A stretch of DNA of 43,510 bases from Pseudanabaena sp. Salubria-1 (GTDB taxonomy: Bacteria > Cyanobacteriota > Cyanobacteriia > Pseudanabaenales > Pseudanabaenaceae). The position numbers and the translations under genes are program-made. The DNA is taken from positions 1-43,510 of the forward strand of contig JALQCR010000050.1 in the NCBI GenBank assembly GCA_023336205.1, given 5' to 3'. The notes beneath the pieces are model-generated. The model was not told the origin of the DNA, did no database searches, and saw only the letters and a program-made list of their open reading frames with translations. Each line of letters starts with the position of its first letter. The stretch's first letter is position 1. Shown here piece after piece: positions 1-8,339 of the stretch.

Positions 1-61
1 GCCTCCCCAAAAAAATTTTAAAAAAAAAATTTTTTTGGGGCGCGCCCCCCCCCCCCCCCCC
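1..61. other. Low-complexity contig end, probable artefact
   Basis: A/T blocks flanked by CCCC and GGGG form a nonsense palindrome, followed by a run of about 20 C that ends at 61. Ordinary cyanobacterial sequence starts after it. The mirror arrangement occurs at the other contig end. I read this as sequence generated where reads fail at a strong hairpin, not as genomic content. Confidence 0.7.
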
Positions 62-293
62 AAAACTCCAAAATCAGTTTCATGATTATAATTGCTACAT
101 TAATTTTGACTAAATTGCCATATAAGGCTGAATCATTAATAATGAGTAAATACACTTAGCGTACAAAAGTTAACAGTTTATCGGATATACTCCGCTAAAC
201 TTTTGGCTACGTTATTTTTGATGTGAGGAGGACAAGGCGATCGTTTACACAAACACTTCAACCAATACAACTACAACCAACAATTTACAGCCT

Positions 294-1685
294 ATGCAAT
301 CGACGATGGATCTCGGTAATGCTTCACAAATTGCTTCACAAATCATTGAGCCTATCGACTTAACCACGCTCGAATCTTCTGAAATGGCACAAATAGAACC
401 CAACGCCCCTGTCCTCCGTATCATTGGCAAATCGAAATTGTCTGGGCATGTCCCCATTAGTGGCGCAAAAAATTCCATCCTTGCCCTCATGGCAGGTACA
501 CTTTTATCGTCAGAAGGATGCCGTATTCGTAATGTCCCTAACCTCGCTGATGTGCAGCGCATGAGCGACATTCTAGAAACTCTTGGAGTAAAAATTTCCC
601 GCAATGGCGAAGTTCTTGATCTCGATACCAGCAACTTGACGACAAACTCTGCACCTTACGAATTGGTAAGTAAGATGAGAGCGAGTTTCTTTGCAGTTGG
701 TTCACTATTAGCAAGACTTGGATCAGCGAAAATTCCTCTCCCAGGTGGCTGTGCGATCGGTGCACGTCCTGTAGAACTACATGTGCGCGGTTTGCAATCT
801 CTAGGAGCTTATGTGCAGATCGATCATGGCATCGTTCATGCCCATGCGATGAGTCCCAATGGACGTTTGCAAGGCGCAAAGATTTATCTTGATTACCCAA
901 GCGTCGGTGCAACTGAAACCTTGATGATGGCAGCGACACTTGCTGAAGGGCAAACCATTATTGAGAATGCAGCTCTGGAGCCTGAAGTAGTCGATCTAGC
1001 CGATCTTTGCATGGCGATGGGCGCAAAGATTCGTGGTGCTGGCACAAGTACGATCATCATTGACGGTGTCGAAAAGCTGCATTTTGCTGATTTCACTGCG
1101 ATTCCCGATCGCGTTGAAGCGGCAACTTTCATGGTGGCTGCTGCGATTACGCGATCGACTTTATCGATGTCGCCTGTAATTCCTGCGCACCTTACTGCCG
1201 CAATTTCTAAACTGCAAGATATCGGTGTCACCGTGCGTCAAGATTCAGACAATATGATCACAGTTATTGGTGGCGATAACTATCGTGCTGTCGATATCGA
1301 AACTCTGCCTTACCCTGGGTTTCCTACCGATATGCAGGCGCAGTTTATGGCTTTACTGACCATCTGCGAAGGTAATGGCGTAGTTACCGAAACTGTATTT
1401 GAAAACCGCTTGCAACATGTTGCTGAACTCAATCGCATGGGTGCAAATATTCGCCTCAAAAATAATGTTGCCGTGGTGACTGGTGTGCCCCAATTGTCGG
1501 GTGCGCCTGTCATGGCAACCGATTTACGCGCTTCAGCCGCATTGGTAATCGCAGGATTAGCGGCTGATGGTGAAACCACCGTTATGGGCTTACATCACCT
1601 CGATCGCGGTTACGATCGCATCGAAGAAAAGTTACGTAATGTTGGCGCGAAGCTTTATCGCACAACTGAAGCGATTCCCGTATAA
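294..1685 (+). CDS. murA: UDP-N-acetylglucosamine 1-carboxyvinyltransferase (MurA)
   Basis: First committed step of peptidoglycan synthesis: transfers enolpyruvate from PEP to UDP-GlcNAc in the cytoplasm. The 463-aa product shows the substrate-binding GAKNS motif near residue 60, the PGGCAIGARPVELH segment with the catalytic cysteine at about residue 153 (fosfomycin target in the family), and the FPTDMQAQFMALL and ENRLQHVAELNRMGA segments typical of MurA/AroA folds. The family core starts at about VLRIIGKSKLSG, so 40 N-terminal residues are an extension with no recognised domain. The start is uncertain. ATG 294 has no clear ribosome site, whereas a strong GAGGAGG at 225-231 stands 8 nt before an in-frame ATC at 240; ATG 384 is a third option. 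A terminator hairpin follows the stop directly. Confidence 0.96.
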   Translation: MQSTMDLGNASQIASQIIEPIDLTTLESSEMAQIEPNAPVLRIIGKSKLSGHVPISGAKNSILALMAGTLLSSEGCRIRNVPNLADVQRMSDILETLGVKISRNGEVLDLDTSNLTTNSAPYELVSKMRASFFAVGSLLARLGSAKIPLPGGCAIGARPVELHVRGLQSLGAYVQIDHGIVHAHAMSPNGRLQGAKIYLDYPSVGATETLMMAATLAEGQTIIENAALEPEVVDLADLCMAMGAKIRGAGTSTIIIDGVEKLHFADFTAIPDRVEAATFMVAAAITRSTLSMSPVIPAHLTAAISKLQDIGVTVRQDSDNMITVIGGDNYRAVDIETLPYPGFPTDMQAQFMALLTICEGNGVVTETVFENRLQHVAELNRMGANIRLKNNVAVVTGVPQLSGAPVMATDLRASAALVIAGLAADGETTVMGLHHLDRGYDRIEEKLRNVGAKLYRTTEAIPV

Positions 1686-1688
1686 TTC

Positions 1689-1726
1689 AATAAAGACGCT
1701 GCATAGCAGCGTCTTTATTATTTTTT
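1689..1726 (+). terminator. Rho-independent terminator of murA
   Basis: Perfect 14-bp stem (AATAAAGACGCTGC) with a 3-nt loop and a T-rich tail, directly after the murA stop. The folK start lies just behind it, so folK probably has its own promoter or depends on read-through. Confidence 0.85.
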
Positions 1727-1739
1727 GACATTAAATTGC

Positions 1740-2234
1740 ATGACTGAGCTTTGCGCGATCGCCCTAGGTAGTAACCTGAGCAGTGAAATAGGTGACTCCG
1801 AAAAAATTGTCCGTTCTGCGATCGTGCAACTTTCAAGCTTTCCCGAAATTGAGATAATTTGTGTTTCCCGCTGGTATCGCACTAAAGCGATCACTCTGCC
1901 AAACTCTGCCCCACAGCCTGACTATATAAATGGTTGTGCAATTTTAAAAACCAGTTTTCAGCCGCTTCAACTTTTACAAGCACTTTTCTATACTGAGCAA
2001 ATGTTTGGTCGCGAACGCCGCGAACGTTGGGGTGCAAGAACTCTCGATTTAGATTTATTGCTTTATGGCGATCGCCAAATTGATACTCCTGAATTAGTGA
2101 TTCCACATCCCCGTATGTGCGATCGCGCTTTTGTGTTATTACCTCTAGCTGAGATTGCTGCTGATTGGATTCATCCGATCGCTGGTATTGCGATCGCTAG
2201 CCTTGCCCAAAAGCATACCGTCTTAGATTTATAG
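1740..2234 (+). CDS. folK: 2-amino-4-hydroxy-6-hydroxymethyldihydropteridine pyrophosphokinase (HPPK)
   Basis: Transfers pyrophosphate from ATP to 6-hydroxymethyl-dihydropterin in folate synthesis. The product has the N-terminal ALGSNLSSEIGD motif (family GSNLG), the GRERRERWGARTLDLDLLLYG block with the two metal-binding aspartates of DLDLL, and the HPRMCDRAFVLLPLAEIA block, all in family order. At 164 aa it has the normal HPPK length and is not fused to FolB or FolP. I chose ATG 1740, which gives MTELCAIALGSN. An upstream in-frame TTG at 1725 would add five residues but lies in the terminator tail of murA. Confidence 0.94.
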   Translation: MTELCAIALGSNLSSEIGDSEKIVRSAIVQLSSFPEIEIICVSRWYRTKAITLPNSAPQPDYINGCAILKTSFQPLQLLQALFYTEQMFGRERRERWGARTLDLDLLLYGDRQIDTPELVIPHPRMCDRAFVLLPLAEIAADWIHPIAGIAIASLAQKHTVLDL

Positions 2235-2281
2235 TAGAAGTACTAGATAAGTAGGTAGGCAAAAGAAAACTATAAATGCCC

Positions 2282-2347
2282 AGATCTCCGACTTTTTGTA
2301 TGCTTGTCAAAGGTAACTTATACTTTCCGAGAAAAAGTCGGAGATCT
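2282..2347. repeat. Dispersed inverted repeat with AAAAAGTCGGAGATCT arms
   Basis: 16-bp perfect arms (AGATCTCCGACTTTTT at 2282-2297 and its complement at 2332-2347) around a 34-nt spacer. The same arms recur at 27908-28015 and 30082-30146. It lies downstream of folK and could end transcription from either side. Confidence 0.85.
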
Positions 2348-2444
2348 TAACTTTTAACTTTGATTTAGAAGTCTACTCAGAATATAGGAACAAAGGGTTT
2401 ATCAAAAACATCTATTTCCATAGTGTCCAAGTTATTGCTTTACT

Positions 2445-3043
2445 ATGCGCCACAAATACTCAGATTGGAGAATTAATGCTTGGGGAATGAGCATTGGTTT
2501 GCTATTTGCCTTAACCCCTAGCGCATTTGCCGTAACACCTGCATCAGTTAGCCAAGATGCTGATGTACCTTGGTCAAGTGTTGTTGAAAATCCTTTCGAC
2601 GGTAAACTTGTTTACGATAAGCACTTTACCGATAATTTTGCCTTTGTTTCCAGTTGGTCAAAGCTAGGAATTAAAGCAACCTATACTGAATATTGGTCAG
2701 ATGTGGTCGGTTATCGCCGTTCTTGGAAAAGTCGTCGCGTCTGGCGACACGATCGCTACATTGATGAGCGCTATAGCGATCCAGAGCCTATTTATGAAAA
2801 AAGATCGCGGCTGCGATCGCCAAAAGCCCTCTTATTTAGCGCCCAAGGCAAAATTTACACCTACACAGGTGGCGTGATGATGAGCTATCTGCTGCTTTAG
2901 CGAGTTTACCCGCAGGCAGTACAACTATTCGGGCGGTTTGGAGTAACGATCAGACTACAGACTTTCCTGTTGGAGCAGGTACGGTGGAAGCATGGAAGAC
3001 CATCTTTAAAGTTGCGCCACCACCTTCTCGTTTTGGAAATTAG
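2445..3043 (+). pseudogene. Exported hypothetical protein, frameshifted near its middle
   Basis: The ATG at 2445 starts a 151-aa frame with a clear signal peptide (basic start, hydrophobic IGLLFAL, cleavage after SAFA), ending early at 2900. From about 2873 another frame continues the protein: the series DELSAALASLPAG, then IRAVWSNDQTTDFPVGAG, then VEAWKTIFKV, ending at TAG 3041-3043. Adding one base in the GGTGGCGTGATGATGAG stretch joins them into about 199 aa, for example TYTGG-x-DDELSAAL. The mature part is rich in Trp, Tyr, Arg and Ser. I do not recognise the family. This could be a real frameshift or a sequencing error; the signal peptide places the product outside the cytoplasmic membrane. 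Confidence 0.75.
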
Positions 3044-3044
3044 G

Positions 3045-3077
3045 AATAAGAAAGCACCCTTTGGGTGCTTTCTTATT
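3045..3077. terminator. Bidirectional terminator between convergent genes
   Basis: Perfect 15-bp stem (AATAAGAAAGCACCC and complement) with A-rich and T-rich flanks on both sides. It lies between the stop of the frameshifted exported gene on + and the stop of the NTF2-like gene on -. Confidence 0.85.
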
Positions 3078-3951
3078 AGAGAGTTTGATCGCTGTTAGGG
3101 CGTGGGCGGACACGGCTCGGAGTCGTATCTGGCTCAGGTAGAGGCGTATATTGATTGCCTGTAAAATCTTTGCTAACGCGCAAACGCTGGCTTGTGATCG
3201 TAATGCCCGACTCGCGTACCAACACTACCGATATCCAGCGATCACCTGAAGAAAAAGGAGCTTGACCAATTTTGAACAACCCACCTGCACGCAAGGGACG
3301 CAGATCGATCATATTTTCATTCAAATAATTTTTAGCTTCTACAGGTTCTTCGATCGCAGCACCTAGTAATAAACTTGTGCCAAGTGGCTCCGTAACGATC
3401 GCATCAAGGACATATTGACGGCCCACACCAATCAGTTCAGGGATTTTGAGCTTAACAGGAGGAGGTGCATCACCAGTACTCAGCGAAGAATTTTCGGCTA
3501 ACACTTGTTGAGAAACAACTTGTAATTGACCATTGACACTTTTGTACGTCTGAGTGGAAATCAGTCTGGCATCCAATTTGAAGTTATCATTCTCGGCTCC
3601 CCGCACTCCTTGAATCATCGTTACTGTTTCCGCAGTAATTAAATCACCTTGTTTTTCCCATTTTGAAATTTCAGTGCGATAGGAAATACTTTTATATCGT
3701 TGCCAGAGTTGGCTCAATAACTGCTTGTAGCGATCGCGGTTTAGCCCATCGGAATGATTGAAAGTCGGAGCATAATATTTCATCACTGTTTCGATATCTT
3801 GCTTACTGGCAGCTTTGTCCAGAGCAAATATGACATTCTCCAGTTCGGCTGGAGCAGGCTTAGATGATTGGGCTGCAAATGTAGGATCGACGATCGGCGC
3901 GAGCGTGGCAGCTGCCGCAGCAACAAGTAACAAACTAATTCTTTTGAACAT
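3076..3951 (-). CDS. Exported NTF2-like (SnoaL/DUF4440-type) protein
   Basis: The 291-aa product begins with a signal peptide (MFKRISLLLVAAAAATLAP, predicted cut after TFA). Residues 35-155 look like a cone-shaped NTF2-like domain: the helix ALDKAASKQDIETVMKYYAPTF is followed by strands such as WEKQGDLITAETVTMIQG, the usual pattern of DUF4440/SnoaL proteins in which a secreted pocket domain binds small molecules. A second beta-rich region (about 165-265) carries VLDAIVTEPLGTSLLLGA and GDRWISVVLVRESG. The tail is rich in Pro and Arg. Function unknown; conserved hypothetical proteins of this layout are common in cyanobacteria. It converges on the frameshifted exported gene and shares its terminator. 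Confidence 0.75.
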   Translation of the reverse strand: MFKRISLLLVAAAAATLAPIVDPTFAAQSSKPAPAELENVIFALDKAASKQDIETVMKYYAPTFNHSDGLNRDRYKQLLSQLWQRYKSISYRTEISKWEKQGDLITAETVTMIQGVRGAENDNFKLDARLISTQTYKSVNGQLQVVSQQVLAENSSLSTGDAPPPVKLKIPELIGVGRQYVLDAIVTEPLGTSLLLGAAIEEPVEAKNYLNENMIDLRPLRAGGLFKIGQAPFSSGDRWISVVLVRESGITITSQRLRVSKDFTGNQYTPLPEPDTTPSRVRPRPNSDQTL

Positions 3952-3974
3952 GCGTAACTCTAATCAATAACCTG

Positions 3975-4086
3975 TAAGGATGAGCTTGCGAGTATAAATT
4001 TGTCTACGACAAATTTATACTCGCGATATTTAAGGATGGGATTGTGAGTATGAGTTGGTCGTAGACAAATTTATACTCACGGTATT
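3975..4086. repeat. Two tandem 56-bp hairpin units
   Basis: Units 3975-4030 and 4031-4086 are direct repeats with about ten differences. Each contains an imperfect or perfect palindrome: 3988-4024 around GTCTACGAC, and 4044-4080 around GGTCGTAGAC. The second unit runs into the 3' end of pyrFE. Possibly a terminator; more likely a small repeat that duplicated in place. Confidence 0.7.
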
Positions 4087-5594
4087 TAAGAATGCGACAA
4101 AGCAACAAATTGTTTCTCAGTTATACGCCCTGCTTGGTATAGTGTCTCATTTATTTCAGAGATTTTTAACACCGCGTGGGGTGAATATCCACTTGCTTGG
4201 ATGCGATCGCATACTCCCGACTCATGATCGATAAATACGACGATATCACGCACCTTTAATCCACAGCTTTCGATTTTTTGCGCCCCCTCGATCGCACTCT
4301 TTCCAGAAATCAAAATATCATCAACCACGACAATGGTTTCTCCTGCTTCATAATTACCCTCGATCAAGCGTCTGGCTCCATAGGCTTTCACCTCCTTACG
4401 CGGAAAAATCAATGGGAAATTTAAACGCAATGCTAAGCCTGAAGCCGTGGGTAACGAGCCATAGGGAATCCCTGCAATGCGATCGAATTTAAGATTTTGC
4501 AAGATCTCCGCATAAGTACCAATTACTGCCTCAAATACTTGAGGATTGGAGATAATCCGCCGTAAATCGATGTAGTAGGGGAAAATTTGACCAGATGCTT
4601 GCACTGTTTCTTCAAAGGTAATACAGCCAATGTCAAACAACTGCAAGATGAGATTTGCCTTGGGATGTCCTGCTTGATCGAGCAAACAAACATTTGGCAT
4701 CCACAAATCGCAAGCAGGACGATGATGAGGGGTTACCGCGATCGCCTGATTGACTTCATCTCGTAGCGATCGCACTAATTGGGCTGGTTCACCGATCGCT
4801 AGTGCATCCTGATTGACAGGCAAAATCAAACCGCCACCATTGGCATCTAACCCCGCATTGAGAATTGCGGCTAAATTTTCGATGCTCTGATGATTATCTT
4901 GACCACCACCTTGGCTACTTGCCCAAATACTTCTTGCTAAGATTAAGCGCTCAGGGGCTAGCGATCGCACCTTTGTCAGCGCATCAGGATTTGCCGCACC
5001 AATCTCTAGCGCTAAACTCTCTATTCCCGCCCAAGCTTGGCAATTTTGCACCACATTGAGATACAAAGGCTTCTCGGAATTGGGATATTCTTGAAAAGTT
5101 TGTGCGGTTGTATTTGATGAATAGCAGCTCACAAAAATCGCCTTGTCGGGATACATCAAAAACCGCGCCGCCAAATCTTGTCCAATATAGGGACTTAAGG
5201 TAATCGCATCCACGCCCCACTGCTCAAAGGCTGTCTTAGCCATGACACTGCTGCTATTGAGATCTGCGTGCTTAGCATCGAGAATGATCGGAATTTCTGG
5301 TGGAATCGCCGCTAAGGTCTTGGCTAATAGCTCCAACCCGCTCGCACCCAAAGCCGTATAAAAGCCCAAAGTTGGTTTATAAGCACAGACCAGATCGGCA
5401 GTGGACTCAATAATAAAATTCATCCATTCCCATAAATAAGCCACAGTGCGATCGGGATATGCTCCAGCATTCATCTCCGAGTCATATTTGGCTTTGTACT
5501 TGGCAGGCATCACTTCAGGATTGGGGTCAAGTCCCAAACACAAAATGCTCTGATTAGTCGCGATCGCAGTCCTGAGTTTTGAGGCAAAGCTCAT
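4086..5594 (-). CDS. pyrFE: Bifunctional orotidine-5'-phosphate decarboxylase / orotate phosphoribosyltransferase
   Basis: Carries the last two steps of UMP synthesis on one 502-aa chain. The N-terminal half (about 1-280) is a type 2 OMP decarboxylase: LCLGLDPNPEVMP near residue 20 and the catalytic DxKxxD array as LDAKHADLNSS (D106, K108, D111). The C-terminal half (about 295-495) is a PyrE domain with the PRPP-binding loop VVVDDILISGKSA at about 422-434. The decarboxylase comes first, the reverse of animal UMP synthase and the order known in cyanobacteria and trypanosomatids. Start is the ATG at 5594. The gene stands alone, preceded by a long palindrome at 5664-5725. Confidence 0.95.
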   Translation of the reverse strand: MSFASKLRTAIATNQSILCLGLDPNPEVMPAKYKAKYDSEMNAGAYPDRTVAYLWEWMNFIIESTADLVCAYKPTLGFYTALGASGLELLAKTLAAIPPEIPIILDAKHADLNSSSVMAKTAFEQWGVDAITLSPYIGQDLAARFLMYPDKAIFVSCYSSNTTAQTFQEYPNSEKPLYLNVVQNCQAWAGIESLALEIGAANPDALTKVRSLAPERLILARSIWASSQGGGQDNHQSIENLAAILNAGLDANGGGLILPVNQDALAIGEPAQLVRSLRDEVNQAIAVTPHHRPACDLWMPNVCLLDQAGHPKANLILQLFDIGCITFEETVQASGQIFPYYIDLRRIISNPQVFEAVIGTYAEILQNLKFDRIAGIPYGSLPTASGLALRLNFPLIFPRKEVKAYGARRLIEGNYEAGETIVVVDDILISGKSAIEGAQKIESCGLKVRDIVVFIDHESGVCDRIQASGYSPHAVLKISEINETLYQAGRITEKQFVALSHS

Positions 5595-5663
5595 AATTTA
5601 ACGGCTTAGATGCAAGCGGATTTTTTGAGGTTGCAACAAATATACCGCTTAGATCTTCATTAT

Positions 5664-5725
5664 TTTTGGTTCTGCAATATTTTGGGTGGTGCGGCTTTGC
5701 CACCCAAAATATTGCAGAACCAAAA
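5664..5725. repeat. Long intergenic palindrome (GGTGCGGCTTTGCCACC core)
   Basis: Arms of about 26 bp (TTTTGGTTCTGCAATATTTT onward) close over a GTGCGGCTTTGC loop. It lies between the divergent pyrFE and M23 peptidase genes, so it is not a simple shared terminator. The core resembles those at 24751-24803 and 27745-27772. Confidence 0.85.
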
Positions 5726-5995
5726 ACTGGTTTTCTTGATCGATACCTGCTATAAATATCGGCTTTTGCAGACAATCATTTATCTGCAAAAAACAACTTT
5801 TTATCTGACTAATAATCGCAAGTTGCCATATTTGATCGAAATTTCATCAAAATTGATGTAGAATCTCCCTCGTTCCTGTTACACAAATCTTCAGAGCATT
5901 ATCCCTAGCCTTCTACAAGTCTTATCACAAGACTTTTTGTGCATTTTTGTACGGCTTGTAGCTTGCTCTCAACCGTCCTACAGCGCAACGTTCCT

Positions 5996-6928
5996 ATGCA
6001 AAACTTTATGTCTCGCTCCCACCAATTTAATTTATTGACCAATCGCAAATTAGCCAATAAATCCAAATCCCTGAACCTGCGTCTGCTATCATTGAGTCTG
6101 TGTGGCTTGACTAGTAGTTTAGCGATCGCAACACCCACAGCTCATGCAAACCGTCTCGAAACCTTTGTCTATGATTTAACTGATAGCAGAATTGAGTTTT
6201 CTGTCAAAAATGACATTGAGCCAAGGGGAACTGTCATTAGCAACCCTACCCGCATCGTGATTGACTTGCCTGGTATTGTCTATCAGGGACCAACGGTAAG
6301 ACGGCGCGTTGGAAAAGGCGTGCAAGCAGTAAGGGTCGGACAGGTTGATGCGAATACCACCAGAATGGTCGTGGAGTTTTCGCCTGAAGTTAAGCTTAAT
6401 CCCCAAGATTTACGCCTCAAATCTAGACAGCCAGGACGCTGGACAATGCAGCTTCCGCAAAATATTTCGGCGATCGACCTTAATAGTATTTCTAACTTTA
6501 CTTTGCCTATCACAGGGGCTGCCATCAGTTCTGGATTTGGATGGCGAGTACATCCCATCACGGGTGAGAGGAAATTGCATAAAGGTGTGGATTTTGCTGC
6601 GCCCACAGGCACACCAATTTTTGCAGCAGCTGAGGGTGAGGTCACCTATGCAGGATGGACGGATGATGGCTATGGCAATGTTGTCGAGTTGCGCCATGAC
6701 AATGGCGAGCTGACGCTTTATGCTCATACAAATAGAGTATATGTATCCAAAGGACAAATTGTGAGCAAGGGACAGGCGATCGCAGAAGTAGGGTCAACGG
6801 GACGGAGTACGGGGTCACATCTGCATTTTGAGATCCAACCCGATGGCAGAACTGCTGTCGATCCGATGGATTATTTACAGCTTCGCCAAGTAACTCTTGA
6901 TTTAGCTTCTAATAGTTTTAAAGATTAA
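5996..6928 (+). CDS. AMIN-domain M23 (LytM-type) peptidase, exported
   Basis: Cell-wall metallopeptidase. After a signal segment (LLSLSLCGLTSSLAIATPTAHA, cut after AHA) come an AMIN domain at about 55-150 (RIEFSVKNDIEPRG, TRIVIDLPGI), thought to localise amidases at peptidoglycan or pili, and an M23 domain at about 190-300. The zinc ligands are visible: H and D of HKGVDFAAP, and the HLHFE motif after GSTGRSTGS. Both catalytic motifs are intact, so it should be an active endopeptidase, unlike many EnvC-type activators. I chose ATG 5996 (MQNFMSRSH); ATG 6008 or GTG 5939 are alternatives. Two hairpins follow the gene. Confidence 0.9.
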   Translation: MQNFMSRSHQFNLLTNRKLANKSKSLNLRLLSLSLCGLTSSLAIATPTAHANRLETFVYDLTDSRIEFSVKNDIEPRGTVISNPTRIVIDLPGIVYQGPTVRRRVGKGVQAVRVGQVDANTTRMVVEFSPEVKLNPQDLRLKSRQPGRWTMQLPQNISAIDLNSISNFTLPITGAAISSGFGWRVHPITGERKLHKGVDFAAPTGTPIFAAAEGEVTYAGWTDDGYGNVVELRHDNGELTLYAHTNRVYVSKGQIVSKGQAIAEVGSTGRSTGSHLHFEIQPDGRTAVDPMDYLQLRQVTLDLASNSFKD

Positions 6929-6931
6929 AGA

Positions 6932-6965
6932 AGAGATGATGTGCTATGCGCAGCATACCATCTCT
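6932..6965 (+). terminator. Hairpin after M23 peptidase gene
   Basis: Stem AGAGATGATGTGCT / AGCATACCATCTCT with a 6-nt loop and one mismatch, followed by TTTTT. Position and T-run fit a Rho-independent terminator. Confidence 0.75.
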
Positions 6966-6972
6966 TTTTGAG

Positions 6973-7007
6973 AAAGAGAAAGCACTCCTTTGGAGTGCTT
7001 TCTCTTT
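6973..7007. terminator. Second hairpin after M23 peptidase gene
   Basis: Perfect 16-bp stem (AAAGAGAAAGCACTCC) with a TTT loop, 8 bp behind the first hairpin. The two may act on the two strands. Confidence 0.75.
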
Positions 7008-7038
7008 AATTACTCATGTTACGCAGAAAGTTATAAGA

Positions 7039-7160
7039 CCCTCACCCCTAGCCCCTCTCCCAAAAAGGGAGAGGGAAACAAGGGAAAAACTAAAAACGGC
7101 TCTTGCTCCCCTTCTCCCGCTCTGGGAGAAGGGGCTGGGGGATGAGGGCAGATTTTCTAT
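7039..7160. repeat. Intergenic repeat of the CCCTAGCCCCTCTCCC type
   Basis: CCCTCACCCCTAGCCCCTCT, GGGAGAGG, CTTCTCCCGCTCTGGGAGAA and GGGGCTGGGGGATGAGGG form nested imperfect inverted repeats. This type of filler repeat is widespread in cyanobacterial intergenic DNA. It separates the M23 gene from the convergent FHA-cyclase gene. Confidence 0.75.
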
Positions 7161-7178
7161 CTGCGTAAGGTGAGTTAA

Positions 7179-8216
7179 TTAGTCTGCGTCTAGCTTCTGA
7201 ATGTATTTGCCTAATTCAGTAAAAGTACCAGCATAGGTAACCGTGGGAGTCGTGTAGCCTTTAAGATCCACAGAATATTGTTTGAGGGGTAGTAAAACCG
7301 CAGCATATGGTGTATGACCATAAGTCATAGAGCCGATCGCGACATCTAGCCCCAATTGCTTAGTTGATGACTCCAATCGAAAGGCGGCATTAACCGTATC
7401 CCCAAGGGCGGTGTAGTCTGGATGCTCACTAGTTCCCATTTGTCCAACCATCGCATATCCCGTATTTACACCTGCACCAACACGCAATTGAAATGGTAAT
7501 TCAAACTGTTGATTAAGTTGATTGCTCATTTCATAAAGCTCATGGAGAGCGCGGTAGACCTTGAGCATGTCTTGAGTTGCCACAGTCTCTGAGCCGCTTC
7601 CAGCGTCATGAATCCAGACGGTCATGACCGCATCGCCAATATATTTGTCTACCCAACTGCCGTAGCGATCGATAATCTCTCCAGCACGACGGAACCATGT
7701 GCCGATCGCTTCTGAAAGAATCTGCTCATCCATTTGTTGAGTTAGTTTCGTAAAGTCCCGAATATCTACTACTAACACCGTAATTAGTTGTCGCTTGTGA
7801 AGCATGGCAGTCGCGGCTGCATCGGTATTCTCGTCATTATTTGGACGTGCGTTGGTGTCAGGGGATGTGATCGTCTCTGGGCAGTAAAACTCTAGCTCTG
7901 TTTCGCCAAGGATAATGCGATCGCCATTTTTTAAGCTCACAGGAATGGTCACTCGCTTGCCATTCACGAATGAACCATTGCGACTACCAAGATCGATTAG
8001 AAAATAACTGCTTTCGCCAACAATTTGAAACATGGCGTGGTTGCGCGATGCACATTTATCAGACAAAGGAATATCATTTTCTGAGCCTCGTCCTAATGTC
8101 CAAGAATAAGCATTCACAAGAGGAATCTGCATCGTATCATCAGATCTGTGAAGTACGATATGTGGTTTTTCATCCCAAATTGTGGCAGGCTGACTCACAA
8201 GGTTATTAACCCTCAA
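7179..8216 (-). CDS. FHA-domain class III adenylate cyclase
   Basis: Predicted soluble 345-aa enzyme making cAMP. An FHA phosphothreonine-binding domain (about 40-110: LGRGSENDI, SRNHAMF, LGSRNGSFVNGKRV) precedes a class III catalytic domain (about 145-325). Metal-binding aspartates are seen in VVDIRDFT and YIGDAVMTVW. The lysine of VDKYIGDA and the threonine of DYTALGDTVNAAFRLE fit the purine-selecting pair of bacterial adenylate cyclases. No membrane segment, so a phosphorylated partner probably recruits or controls it through the FHA domain. The longest frame starts at TTG 8216; GTG 8198 (VSQPATIW) is an equally good start and loses nothing of the FHA fold. A second cyclase lies at 24795-26207. 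Confidence 0.9.
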   Translation of the reverse strand: MRVNNLVSQPATIWDEKPHIVLHRSDDTMQIPLVNAYSWTLGRGSENDIPLSDKCASRNHAMFQIVGESSYFLIDLGSRNGSFVNGKRVTIPVSLKNGDRIILGETELEFYCPETITSPDTNARPNNDENTDAAATAMLHKRQLITVLVVDIRDFTKLTQQMDEQILSEAIGTWFRRAGEIIDRYGSWVDKYIGDAVMTVWIHDAGSGSETVATQDMLKVYRALHELYEMSNQLNQQFELPFQLRVGAGVNTGYAMVGQMGTSEHPDYTALGDTVNAAFRLESSTKQLGLDVAIGSMTYGHTPYAAVLLPLKQYSVDLKGYTTPTVTYAGTFTELGKYIQKLDAD

Positions 8217-8339
8217 ATATAAATTTACGAGTGGATCTCAGAATATTTTGCGTCTCTTTGAGTCTTTGCTTTTGCTAATATACCGTTTTTTTGATGGTTG
8301 CAATTAATCGGTCAAAAAAACAGCAATTCTCATTATAAG

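Noticed and set aside
5610..5861. Plus-strand 83-aa frame between pyrFE and the M23 gene
   Set aside because: It crosses a 62-bp palindrome, has no ribosome site and no recognisable composition.
7039..7160. Possible CRISPR-like or regulatory repeat
   Set aside because: The units are nested inverted repeats of a common intergenic type with no regular spacer-repeat spacing; no array exists anywhere in the window.
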